A DNA stretch of 11,958 nucleotides from Actinomycetes bacterium (lineage in GTDB: Bacteria; Actinomycetota; Actinomycetes; S36-B12; GCA-2699445): assembly GCA_022600255.1 (NCBI GenBank), contig JAHZKU010000014.1, positions 1 through 11,958 on the forward strand. Reading direction: 5' to 3'. Positions 5,242 through 11,903 of the stretch are shown here, piece after piece (positions within the stretch are counted from its first letter, which is position 1; each line of letters starts with the position of its first letter). The notes under the pieces are model-generated. The model ran no database searches, was not told the DNA's origin, and was given only the letters and a program-made list of their open reading frames with translations. The position numbers were made by a program, and so were the translations under genes.

Positions 5242-7077
5242 TTAGCCCAGCGTTGCCTGCACCGCTTTGGTAATGGCCGTGAGCTGTTCGGCCTCGGCGA
5301 CACGCGATGCGGTCCGCAGCACGATCACATTGCAGCCGCCTGCCGATCGAGCCTGCGCCAAGGCGTCGGCCAGTTCTGTCACACTGTCGATCGTGACCGC
5401 GGGCGCCCCGAACCCAGTGGCGACCGCTCCCAAATCCTGGTGCGTGGGTGTTCCGAATACGCGATCAAAGTCACGTGCGTAGTGGGGTTGGCCTTGTTCG
5501 AGTTGGCTAAAAATTCCGCCACCGTTGTTATCTAGGACCAAGATCGTCAGGGCCAGATCAGCTGGGATTTGGGATAAGGCACCCACATCGTGCAGGAAGG
5601 CAATGTCGCCCATGATGGCCAGCACCGAGCTCGCTCGAGACGACCGCTGTGTGCCTCGACGAGATTCTGCGCCCGGCCGCAAGCCAACGGCGTAGCCGAA
5701 GGCGGTAGAGATCAGTCCGTCGATGCCATTGGCGCCCCGGTTGGCCACCACCCGAACCTCGGGCAATGACGACACGAACGAATCGACAAAACGAATGGGC
5801 CAGGAAGCCGCCACAAAAACGTCCTCGCCACTTGCGGCGTCGGGCCAAGCCACGCGGGTGGCCTGGGCGCCATCGTTGCCCTCCGCTGTGGACCACCACG
5901 ATTCCAGCACCGCGGCGGCGCGGTGATCCGCCGCTAGCCAGTCCGCCAGCCAGTCGCTGGCGGGGGGCGAGGCAGTCAGTCCAGGGGGGCTGTTCCTGTC
6001 AGGATCCGCATCGTCAATAGAGGTATCCGGTTGCTCGGGCAGGTCCGGTATGGCCGTTAGTTGTCGCGTCGCACTCAGCGCTGGATCCACCGGCCCCGGG
6101 CGGCCACCGATGTTGACAGCCCAGAGCGAGCCCGCGGCGCGGGCCAATGCCATGACCGGCCGGGAGAGACCGAAGCGGCCCACCGACAAGACGAAATCTG
6201 GTCGGTGCTCTGTGAGGAAGCGCTCACTGCCCAGAATCAGTGGACCGTGCTGGATCAGGTTGTCCGACACCGCCGGGTTTGCGGTCGGTTCGGCCACGAT
6301 TGGCCAGTGCAGCTTTGCGCTGATCCGGCCGATGTCGCGCCACACTTGAGCATTTTGCTCAGCGGCTAGCGGCAGGTCCCCCACCAGGATCACACCGCGC
6401 GAGATGCCGGAACTCGGTAGCGTCACCGCAGGCTCAGCCGTCTCGGCGGGCCGGCTCTCACTGCCCGACGACGCCCTTGCTGCCTTCGTTGCGCTGCCCG
6501 GCACGGGAGGCACAAGTCCGACGAGCGGAGGGCGAAACGGCAGGTTCAGATGCACCGGCCCGTTCTGGGCATATCGCACTGCGGACTGCGCTGCGGCGGC
6601 CCAATCCATCTGTTCGGTCGTCGCACCGGAAGGCGTCGCTAGGTCCGCTGTCCAGCGCACGTTGTCGGCAAAGATACCCACCTGATTGATTGTCTGAGGC
6701 GCTCCGACCGACCGCAGTTCCGCAGGACGATCGGCCGTGAGCATGACCAGCGGCAAACCGCTGTGATTTGCCTCGACGACGGCCGGCCATAGGTTGGCCA
6801 CAGCTGTCCCGGAGGTGCAGACCACCGCCACCGGGCCCCGGTCCGCTCGCGATAGACCCACCGCGAAGAAACCCGCGCTGCGCTCATCAATTCTGACGTG
6901 GAGCCGGATGTGCTGCTGCACCTCTCGCTCGGCTAACACCAGTGCCAATGGGGCGCTGCGGGATCCAGGGGACAGCACGAAATCGGTGACCCCTTGGTTG
7001 ATCAGACCATCTACCAGCGCGCCCGCACACAGCAACGCCGGCGGGATATCGGGGGCGGGCGTGGCAGTTGGAGGCAT
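5242..7077 (-). CDS. menD: SEPHCHC synthase (MenD)
   Basis: Thiamine-diphosphate enzyme (611 aa) joining isochorismate and 2-oxoglutarate to make SEPHCHC, the first committed step of menaquinone synthesis; cytoplasmic. Motifs: VLSPGSRSAPL (34-44), RIDERSAGFFAVGLS (62-76) with Glu65 as the cofactor-activating glutamate, TSGTAVANLWPAVVEA (88-103), LTADRPAELR (113-122), NRGANGIDGLISTAFG (446-461), and the ThDP/metal motif from GDIAFLHD (490-497) to NNGGGIF (517-523). It is longer than the usual length of about 550 because of two low-complexity linkers, about 193-224 and 346-375, at domain junctions. The ATG at 7077 has no ribosome-binding site, but TAAACT lies 8 bases upstream. It follows menC after 181 bp on the same strand. 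Confidence 0.95.
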   Translation of the reverse strand: MPPTATPAPDIPPALLCAGALVDGLINQGVTDFVLSPGSRSAPLALVLAEREVQQHIRLHVRIDERSAGFFAVGLSRADRGPVAVVCTSGTAVANLWPAVVEANHSGLPLVMLTADRPAELRSVGAPQTINQVGIFADNVRWTADLATPSGATTEQMDWAAAAQSAVRYAQNGPVHLNLPFRPPLVGLVPPVPGSATKAARASSGSESRPAETAEPAVTLPSSGISRGVILVGDLPLAAEQNAQVWRDIGRISAKLHWPIVAEPTANPAVSDNLIQHGPLILGSERFLTEHRPDFVLSVGRFGLSRPVMALARAAGSLWAVNIGGRPGPVDPALSATRQLTAIPDLPEQPDTSIDDADPDRNSPPGLTASPPASDWLADWLAADHRAAAVLESWWSTAEGNDGAQATRVAWPDAASGEDVFVAASWPIRFVDSFVSSLPEVRVVANRGANGIDGLISTAFGYAVGLRPGAESRRGTQRSSRASSVLAIMGDIAFLHDVGALSQIPADLALTILVLDNNGGGIFSQLEQGQPHYARDFDRVFGTPTHQDLGAVATGFGAPAVTIDSVTELADALAQARSAGGCNVIVLRTASRVAEAEQLTAITKAVQATLG

Positions 7078-7085
7078 TTGACATC

Positions 7086-7091
7086 AGTTTA
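7086..7091 (-). promoter_or_regulatory. Candidate -10 for a (near-)leaderless menD mRNA
   Basis: TAAACT on the minus strand fits TAnnnT and ends 8 bases before the menD ATG, so the message would begin zero to three bases from the start codon. No ribosome-binding sequence and no clear -35 are visible. Confidence 0.35.
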
Positions 7092-7182
7092 GACACTCGA
7101 CGCAGTCCCTACCGACGCCTTCGCTGCTGGCACAGTCCAGGCTGGACCCCACCGTGGGCTGACCACTCGGGCACCCCAGACT

Positions 7183-7213
7183 GCCGCCGAGGCGGCGGAT
7201 CAGGGCACCCTGA
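7183..7213 (-). other. Two adjacent stem-loops downstream of menC
   Basis: On the minus strand, 45 bases after the menC stop, come TCAGGG/CCCTGA arms (7208-7213 with 7200-7205) and, 3 bases on, GCCGCC/GGCGGC arms (7191-7196 with 7183-7188). Both stems are perfect 6-bp matches with 2-base centres, so in RNA the closing pairs would open to give 5-bp stems with 4-base loops. No T-run follows. The block TCAGGGCACC at 7200 recurs at 7259 over the menC stop. Confidence 0.35.
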
Positions 7214-7258
7214 GGACACCAGCCAACACGTCCGTTAGGGCCAAGCACAAGACCGGAC

Positions 7259-8272
7259 TCAGGGCACCAACTCAAGAATCTGACTCGGCACGTACGCAAG
7301 CGCCGCTGTGAGCCGCTTGCGCCAATGATCGATTTCCCGGCTGGACAACGAACTCTCGGCCTCGGCGAGCAAGCCGCGATCCGGTGCCACCGCGATCGGC
7401 CGTAGCTCACCGTCGCTGGGCACGAGCGTGGGTTGCGTGACATCGGTTGCGAGCAACACCCCGGTCCCCAGGCCATGATCGAACCGGCTTTGCGGCAGCG
7501 CGGCGGCCGTCGCAAGACTCGCAGCCAATCCGACCGACGTCTCCATGGCGCCGCTGATCACCACGGGTACGTCTAGGCGATCAGCAACAGCCAACGCCGC
7601 GCTACTGCCACCTAGCGGGGCAACCTTGACGATGGCCACATCGGCGATTTCGGAGACTGCGGTGAATGCGCGATCGATCCGAATCGTCTCGTCTACCGCT
7701 ACCGGAACCAGCTTGTCCCTGTGTAACGCCGCCAAGTCAGCACGAGTGCGGCAAGGCTGCTCGACGTACTCGATGTCGAACTGGCCCAGCTGATCTAGCC
7801 GCTCTCGCGCCGTGGTTAAGGACCAACCGGCGTTGGCGTCCAGTCGAATCCGACCCGAACCATCCGGCCAAGCCTGATCCAACGCCGCGCGCACCGCTGC
7901 GATACGCTGGCACTCTCGCTGCTGCGACTCGTTGGGGTCGGCGACCTTCACTTTGATGGTGCGACAGCCATACCGGGTGACAGCCTCCTGCGCTGCTATC
8001 TGGGTCTGCTCGGGGGACCGAACCGGCATGATGGCATTCACCCCGACCCGGTCACGCACGGGCTGGGGCCAACCCAGAAAGGCACTCTCCAGAGCCGCCG
8101 ACAACCAGTAGCCATCGCGGTCCGGATCGTAATCGGCGAAGGGTGAGAACTCCCCCCATCCCGCTGGACCCTGAATCAGCAGGCCCGCGCGATGATCAAT
8201 GGCGCGAAAAGTGCTGGTTAGTGAGACGCGAAACGGCGTTGCCGCTGCCAAGATCCGTTGACTTAGCGTCAC
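7259..8272 (-). CDS. menC: o-Succinylbenzoate synthase (MenC)
   Basis: Enolase-superfamily enzyme (337 aa) that dehydrates SHCHC to o-succinylbenzoate. The catalytic set is complete: lysines of IKVKVAD (Lys107, Lys109), metal ligands Asp145 (RLDANAGW), Glu171 (YVEQPC) and Asp194 (AVDETIR), and Lys216 (IVKVAPLGG). GPAGWGEFSPF near residue 36 matches the mycobacterial protein. I chose the GTG at 8272 because it gives MTLSQRILAAATPFRV, close to the family N-terminus, with GGGA about 8 bases upstream. The frame is open back to a GTG at 8398, but the added 42 residues do not resemble the family and overlap two stem-loops. It lies 148 bp downstream of menB. Confidence 0.92.
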   Translation of the reverse strand: MTLSQRILAAATPFRVSLTSTFRAIDHRAGLLIQGPAGWGEFSPFADYDPDRDGYWLSAALESAFLGWPQPVRDRVGVNAIMPVRSPEQTQIAAQEAVTRYGCRTIKVKVADPNESQQRECQRIAAVRAALDQAWPDGSGRIRLDANAGWSLTTARERLDQLGQFDIEYVEQPCRTRADLAALHRDKLVPVAVDETIRIDRAFTAVSEIADVAIVKVAPLGGSSAALAVADRLDVPVVISGAMETSVGLAASLATAAALPQSRFDHGLGTGVLLATDVTQPTLVPSDGELRPIAVAPDRGLLAEAESSLSSREIDHWRKRLTAALAYVPSQILELVP

Positions 8273-8360
8273 CGCAACAGTCCCAGCGTTACGATGGGCC
8301 AACTGTTCGCAGATTCCCTTCCCCAACGGCACAACGTCCGCACCCTCACAGCTGCCCCCA

Positions 8361-8399
8361 GCCTCGAACTCGAGGCGCTGTGGGTGTTCCCAGAACACC
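8361..8399 (-). other. Two adjacent stem-loops between menB and menC
   Basis: Two perfect inverted repeats. GGTGTTC (8383-8389) pairs with GAACACC (8393-8399) around a 3-base loop, and GCCTCGA (8361-8367) pairs with TCGAGGC (8370-8376) around 2 bases (a 6-bp stem with a 4-base loop in RNA). The first begins 21 bases after the menB stop, and 6 bases separate the two. No T-run follows. They may end, pause or stabilise the menB message. Confidence 0.45.
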
Positions 8400-8420
8400 G
8401 GTGATCGGCGCCAAGGGACA

Positions 8421-9341
8421 CTACGGTCGCTTCGGGAACTGGCCGAAGTCCGGTCGGCGCTTTTGCTGATAGGCGTTGCGGCCTTCTTGGGCTTCTTCGG
8501 TCATGTAGAACAGCAAGGTGGCATCTCCGGCCAGCTGTTGCACCCCGGCCAGTCCGTCATCGGCTGCGTTGTGAGAGGCCTTCAGCATCCGGAGCGCCAG
8601 CGGCGAGTGGGTCAGCATGTCTTGCGCCCAGGCCACGGTCTCCTCCTCCAAATCCTCTAGCGGCACCACCGAGTTCACTAAGCCCCAGTCGTAAGCCTGC
8701 GCGGCCCCGTACTGCTGGCAACGAAACCAGATTTCCCGCGCCCGTTTTTGGCCGATCTGACGTGCCAACAAGCCCGATCCATATCCACCATCAAACGACC
8801 CTACCTTCGGCCCGGTCTGCTGAAACCGGCCATTGTCAGCGGCGATGGTGAGATCGCAGACCACATGCAGGACATGACCCCCGCCAACCGCGTACCCCGC
8901 CACCATTGCCACCACCGGCTTGGGTGTGCGTCGAATTTGAATCTGCAGGTCAAGCACGTTCAGCCGGCCGATGCCCTTTTGCGCGACATCGTCGTTGCCG
9001 ATGTAGCCGTCGTCTCCCCGGATGTCTTGATCTCCACCTGAGCAAAACGCCCAGTCCCCCTGACCGGTCAGGATGATGACGCCAACCGAGTCGTCGTCGC
9101 GGGCTTCCCGGAAAGCTGCTTCGAGTTCGAAGAGGGTCTGGGGCCGGAAAGCGTTGCGGCGATGGGGCCGATTGATCGTGATCTTGGCCATTCCGTCGGC
9201 GGTCTCATACTTGATGTCGCTGAAGTCAAGCTGGCTTTGCCAGTCAGCGGCCGGCTTGATGGAGGAGTAGCCGGGATCACGGAATGCCGGGCTGTCTTCT
9301 GCCACAACTTCGGGGAGGGGGTACCGGGTGCGGGTATCCAT
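8421..9341 (-). CDS. menB: 1,4-Dihydroxy-2-naphthoyl-CoA synthase (MenB), glycine/bicarbonate type
   Basis: Crotonase-fold enzyme (306 aa from the ATG at 9341) that closes the second ring, OSB-CoA to DHNA-CoA. Motifs: ITINRPHRRNAFRP (about 54-67), FCSGGDQ (99-105), AGYAVGGGHVLH (148-159, oxyanion-hole glycines) and QTGPKVGSFDGGYG (175-188). Gly177 in QTGPKVG is the position that marks the bicarbonate-dependent class; the mycobacterial type has Asp there. Asp184 in SFDGG is conserved. The C-terminal region (REIWFRCQQY, LLFYMTEEAQEGRNA, QKRRPDFGQFPKRP) is also E. coli-like. The ATG has GGAAGG 10 bases upstream; a TTG at 9359 is a possible but less likely start. It is the first gene of the menB-menC-menD-exporter run and diverges from menE across 51 bp. 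Confidence 0.95.
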   Translation of the reverse strand: MDTRTRYPLPEVVAEDSPAFRDPGYSSIKPAADWQSQLDFSDIKYETADGMAKITINRPHRRNAFRPQTLFELEAAFREARDDDSVGVIILTGQGDWAFCSGGDQDIRGDDGYIGNDDVAQKGIGRLNVLDLQIQIRRTPKPVVAMVAGYAVGGGHVLHVVCDLTIAADNGRFQQTGPKVGSFDGGYGSGLLARQIGQKRAREIWFRCQQYGAAQAYDWGLVNSVVPLEDLEEETVAWAQDMLTHSPLALRMLKASHNAADDGLAGVQQLAGDATLLFYMTEEAQEGRNAYQQKRRPDFGQFPKRP

Positions 9342-9379
9342 AACTGAGGGGCCTTCCAATCAGGTGATGTCGACCTTTC

Positions 9380-9386
9380 TAGGCTA
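9380..9386. promoter_or_regulatory. Shared, symmetric -10 element between menB and menE
   Basis: The 51-bp gap between divergent menB and menE contains CTAGGCTAG (9379-9387), symmetric except for its central base. Read on the plus strand it gives TAGGCT (9380-9385); on the minus strand it gives TAGCCT (9386-9381). Both fit TAnnnT. The plus-strand start would fall at about 9392, making menE leaderless. The minus-strand start would fall near 9374, giving menB a leader of about 33 bases that includes its GGAAGG site. No good -35 is visible on either strand. Confidence 0.4.
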
Positions 9387-9392
9387 GTCGTG

Positions 9393-10613
9393 ATGAATCA
9401 ACGTGCCGTCATGCGGTTCCCCATCTCAGCCGGAGCAGCAGGTTTGCCCGCCTGTGTCGCTGCGCTGCGCGCAGTTCTGCACACTGATACCGCACCGCTG
9501 GGCCTGGTTCCGGCCGGGTCTGCGCCCCACGAGCGAGCCATGGCAGCTGCTGTGGAAGCAGACGCACCGGTCGCAGGCGATGAAGCCGGCGTGATCCTGC
9601 CCACCAGCGGAGCGACTGGGGAGCCGCGCGGTGTTGTGTTGGGCCGAGCAGGGCTGCGCGCTGCGGCGCGACTCTCCATGACACCGATCGGCCCACCGGG
9701 CCTTTGGCTGGCGGCACTCCCACTCACCAGCATTGGTGGCCTGATGTGTGTCGTCCGGGCGGCCGAGTCTGAATTCGACCCCGTCGCCTGGCCCGGTATC
9801 GGCGGGGCAGAGCGTTTCACGCCGGAGTCGTTTGCCGCCACCGCACAAGAGACGGTTCTACAGGCACAGCACCTCGGCGTTCCCGCCTACACATCCTTGG
9901 TACCCACCCAACTCACGCGCGTCTTGCGCAGTGGCACCGCCACCGACGCGCTGGCCGGATTCCGCAGAGTCCTAGTGGGCGGGGCCGCACTGAGTCCGCG
10001 CACCCGAGCAATCGCAGAAAGCCGCGGTATCAAGATCATGACGACCTACGGGGCGACCGAAACGTGCGGCGGTGTGATTTACGACGGCGCCCCGCTCGCA
10101 GAAGTCGACGTAACAATCACCGAAGCGGGCACAATCGCAGTCGGCGGCCCGACCTTGGCGCTGGGTTATCGGTTCCGCCCGGACCTGGATCGGGAGCACT
10201 TCGTGGATGGCCGGTTCCTGACCGCAGATCTCGGACGGTGGCGCGACGGCCACCTCGACGTACTCGGTCGCAGCGACAACGTGATCAAGGTCGGTGGGGT
10301 CAAGGTTTCCACCACGGCCGTCACCGAAGCCCTGTTAAGCCACCCACGGGTGCTCGATGCCCTCACCGTCGCAGTTCCTAACGCGGAATGGGGCTTGGTT
10401 CCGACCGCCTACGTTGTCCTAGACGATCCGATTCCTGAGGCCGCCCTCGCGGCCATGCGTGAGGAACTCAGCGATCTGGTCAGTGAACGTTGTGGCCGGG
10501 CCGCACGGCCACGCGAGATCGTGGTGGGAAGCGAACTGCCGCAGTTACCGTCAGGGAAGGCGGGTATCTTCGGAGGGAAACACCCATCTGGCCGCGATTC
10601 CCGGCCAACGTAG
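9393..10613 (+). CDS. menE: o-Succinylbenzoate-CoA ligase (MenE)
   Basis: Adenylate-forming ligase (406 aa) that activates o-succinylbenzoate with ATP and CoA to give OSB-CoA, the MenB substrate. ANL-family motifs: phosphate loop TSGATGEPRG (71-80), TTYGATET (217-224), Asp279 in TADLGRW, GRSDNVIKVGGVKV (292-305) and Lys389 in LPSGKAG, the adenylation lysine. The phosphate loop has Arg79 where Lys is usual. The last 17 residues after that lysine do not resemble the common basic ending. I start at the ATG at 9393; a GTG directly before it (9390) is in frame. There is no ribosome-binding site, and TAGGCT lies 7 bases upstream, which suggests a leaderless message. menA follows after 8 bp, with its ribosome-binding site overlapping the menE stop. 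Confidence 0.93.
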   Translation: MNQRAVMRFPISAGAAGLPACVAALRAVLHTDTAPLGLVPAGSAPHERAMAAAVEADAPVAGDEAGVILPTSGATGEPRGVVLGRAGLRAAARLSMTPIGPPGLWLAALPLTSIGGLMCVVRAAESEFDPVAWPGIGGAERFTPESFAATAQETVLQAQHLGVPAYTSLVPTQLTRVLRSGTATDALAGFRRVLVGGAALSPRTRAIAESRGIKIMTTYGATETCGGVIYDGAPLAEVDVTITEAGTIAVGGPTLALGYRFRPDLDREHFVDGRFLTADLGRWRDGHLDVLGRSDNVIKVGGVKVSTTAVTEALLSHPRVLDALTVAVPNAEWGLVPTAYVVLDDPIPEAALAAMREELSDLVSERCGRAARPREIVVGSELPQLPSGKAGIFGGKHPSGRDSRPT

Positions 10614-10616
10614 GAG
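10612..10616 (+). promoter_or_regulatory. Ribosome-binding site deciding the menA start
   Basis: AGGAG overlaps the menE stop codon (TAGGAG) and stands 5 bases before the GTG at 10622. This fixes the menA start and implies coupling of menE and menA translation. The frame upstream to 10490 is open but lies wholly inside menE and lacks transmembrane character. Confidence 0.7.
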
Positions 10617-10621
10617 TCAAA

Positions 10622-11500
10622 GTGGCCACAGCTTCGCAGTGGATTGCCGGAGCCCGACCGCGCACCTTGCCTGCGGCGTTCGCCCCCGTGGCCGTAGGCA
10701 CCGGGGTGGCGGGATACGAAGGCTCCATCAACCCGCTCGCCGCGTTGCTCGCGCTGCTGGTCTCAGTGTCCCTTCAGATTGGGGTGAACTACGCCAACGA
10801 CTACAGTGACGGCGTTAAGGGCACCGACAAGGCACGGGTGGGGCCGGTGCGCCTCGTCGGCCAGGGATTGGCCTCAGCCCAGGCCGTCCGGGCCGCAGCT
10901 CTCCTAACGCTGGCGATCGGGGGCGGGTTTGGTTTCCTCTTGGTCGCGCTGACGCAGACTTGGTGGCTGCTGATCGTCGGGGCGTTGGCGATCGCGGCCG
11001 CTTGGCTCTACACAGGGGGGCCCCGCCCGTACGGCTACGCTGGCCTTGGTGAGGCGTTCGTGTTCGTATTCTTCGGGATCGTTGCGGTGGTGGGTACGGC
11101 TTACACCCAAGTTGGTTACGTCAGCGCAGTGGGATGGGTGGCGGCCTTCGCGCCGGGGCTGTGGTCGGTGGCGATTTTGATGGTGAACAATATCCGTGAC
11201 ATTCCCGGCGATCGAACTGTCGGCAAACGTACCCTTGCCGTGCGGTTGGGAAATCACCGCAGCCGCAACCTCTTTAGCGGCACGGTGCTGGCCGGCTTCC
11301 TCGCCGTCGTGCTTTGCGGACTGTGGACACCGTGGGCGTTGCTCGGCATGTTGGCACTGCCGCTTGCGATCTCACCGATCCGGATTGTTCAATCCGACGC
11401 GGCCGGCAAGGGTTTGATTCCCGCCCTAGGAACTACTTCCCGCGTCCTTCTCGCCGGAGGGTTGCTCCTTGGCCTCGGACTCGGGCTGGGTGGCCCCTGA
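10622..11500 (+). CDS. menA: 1,4-Dihydroxy-2-naphthoate polyprenyltransferase (MenA)
   Basis: UbiA-superfamily membrane enzyme (292 aa) that attaches the isoprenoid side chain to DHNA, giving demethylmenaquinone. Around eight or nine hydrophobic helices are visible. The first Asp-rich metal/diphosphate motif is NYANDYSDGVKGTD (56-69, with Asp60 and Asp63), and the second is NNIRDIPGDRTVGKRTLAVRLG (189-210, with Asp193 and Asp197), both typical of MenA. The N-terminal block WIAGARPRTLPAAFAPV is also characteristic. It is cotranscribed with menE; its product is the substrate of MenG at the other end of the locus. The last 75 bp overlap the 3' end of the next gene on the opposite strand. Confidence 0.95.
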   Translation: MATASQWIAGARPRTLPAAFAPVAVGTGVAGYEGSINPLAALLALLVSVSLQIGVNYANDYSDGVKGTDKARVGPVRLVGQGLASAQAVRAAALLTLAIGGGFGFLLVALTQTWWLLIVGALAIAAAWLYTGGPRPYGYAGLGEAFVFVFFGIVAVVGTAYTQVGYVSAVGWVAAFAPGLWSVAILMVNNIRDIPGDRTVGKRTLAVRLGNHRSRNLFSGTVLAGFLAVVLCGLWTPWALLGMLALPLAISPIRIVQSDAAGKGLIPALGTTSRVLLAGGLLLGLGLGLGGP

Positions 11501-11899
11501 TTCCGGTTCGGGCGGCACCGGCTGCTGTGGTCCAGCCGCAGAACTAGGCCGGTCAGTCGGCTTTGCGCGAGATTCTCTGCGTTTGCGCTGCCACGCGTCA
11601 TCATCCAACTTGCGGATGAAGCGGGGGTCATCGTCGGGGGCGATCTGTCGGCCGGGACCACCCTTGATGTTGATGACACGGGGCGGTTGATTCGGATCCC
11701 GTTTCCGCGACGGTCGGCCCAGCAAGAACCAGAGCCCGGCCCCAATCGCGGGGACTAGCACCACCACGAGCCATACCCCGCGACGGCCGCGACGAATCAT
11801 GGGTTTGCCGCTGTTCGGGGAGTTCGAGGAATTGACGACATCGAAGAACGAGTAAATCGCCAGACCCAGAATGATCAGGATCGGGAGCGCTCTGAGCAT
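11426..11899 (-). CDS. Small membrane protein with PLDc_N (cardiolipin synthase N-terminal-like) domain
   Basis: A 157-aa protein with two transmembrane helices (about residues 2-20 and 42-61). The second region, RRGVWLVVVLVPAIGAGLWFLLGRP, is summarised as a basic start, a W-x-LVVVLVP core and the ending WFLLGRP, which is the hallmark of the PLDc_N domain found in front of cardiolipin synthases and alone in many actinobacterial proteins. There is no HKD catalytic motif, so it is not itself a phospholipase D enzyme. The cytoplasmic tail is charged and then low complexity (Pro, Glu, Ser, Ala). The ATG at 11899 has an AGGAGG site 4 bases upstream. TACGCT (11922-11917) is a weak -10 candidate. 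The function is unknown. The last 25 codons lie opposite the menA 3' end. Confidence 0.85.
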   Translation of the reverse strand: MLRALPILIILGLAIYSFFDVVNSSNSPNSGKPMIRRGRRGVWLVVVLVPAIGAGLWFLLGRPSRKRDPNQPPRVINIKGGPGRQIAPDDDPRFIRKLDDDAWQRKRRESRAKPTDRPSSAAGPQQPVPPEPESGATQPESEAKEQPSGEKDAGSSS

Positions 11900-11903
11900 A
11901 TTT

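Noticed and set aside
5073..5303. 77-residue N-terminal extension of the exporter reaching into menD
   Set aside because: The residues are Arg/Pro/Ala-rich and not membrane-like, and the stretch contains the tandem repeat and stem-loop. The ATG at 5072 sits just before the normal first helix.
8273..8398. 42-residue N-terminal extension of MenC
   Set aside because: No family resemblance, and two perfect stem-loops lie in or next to it. Not fully excluded, because the longer form would leave only 22 bp to menB.
9398..9848. Open frames antisense to menE
   Set aside because: Several overlapping frames are open only because of high GC codon bias in menE, and none has a recognisable motif.
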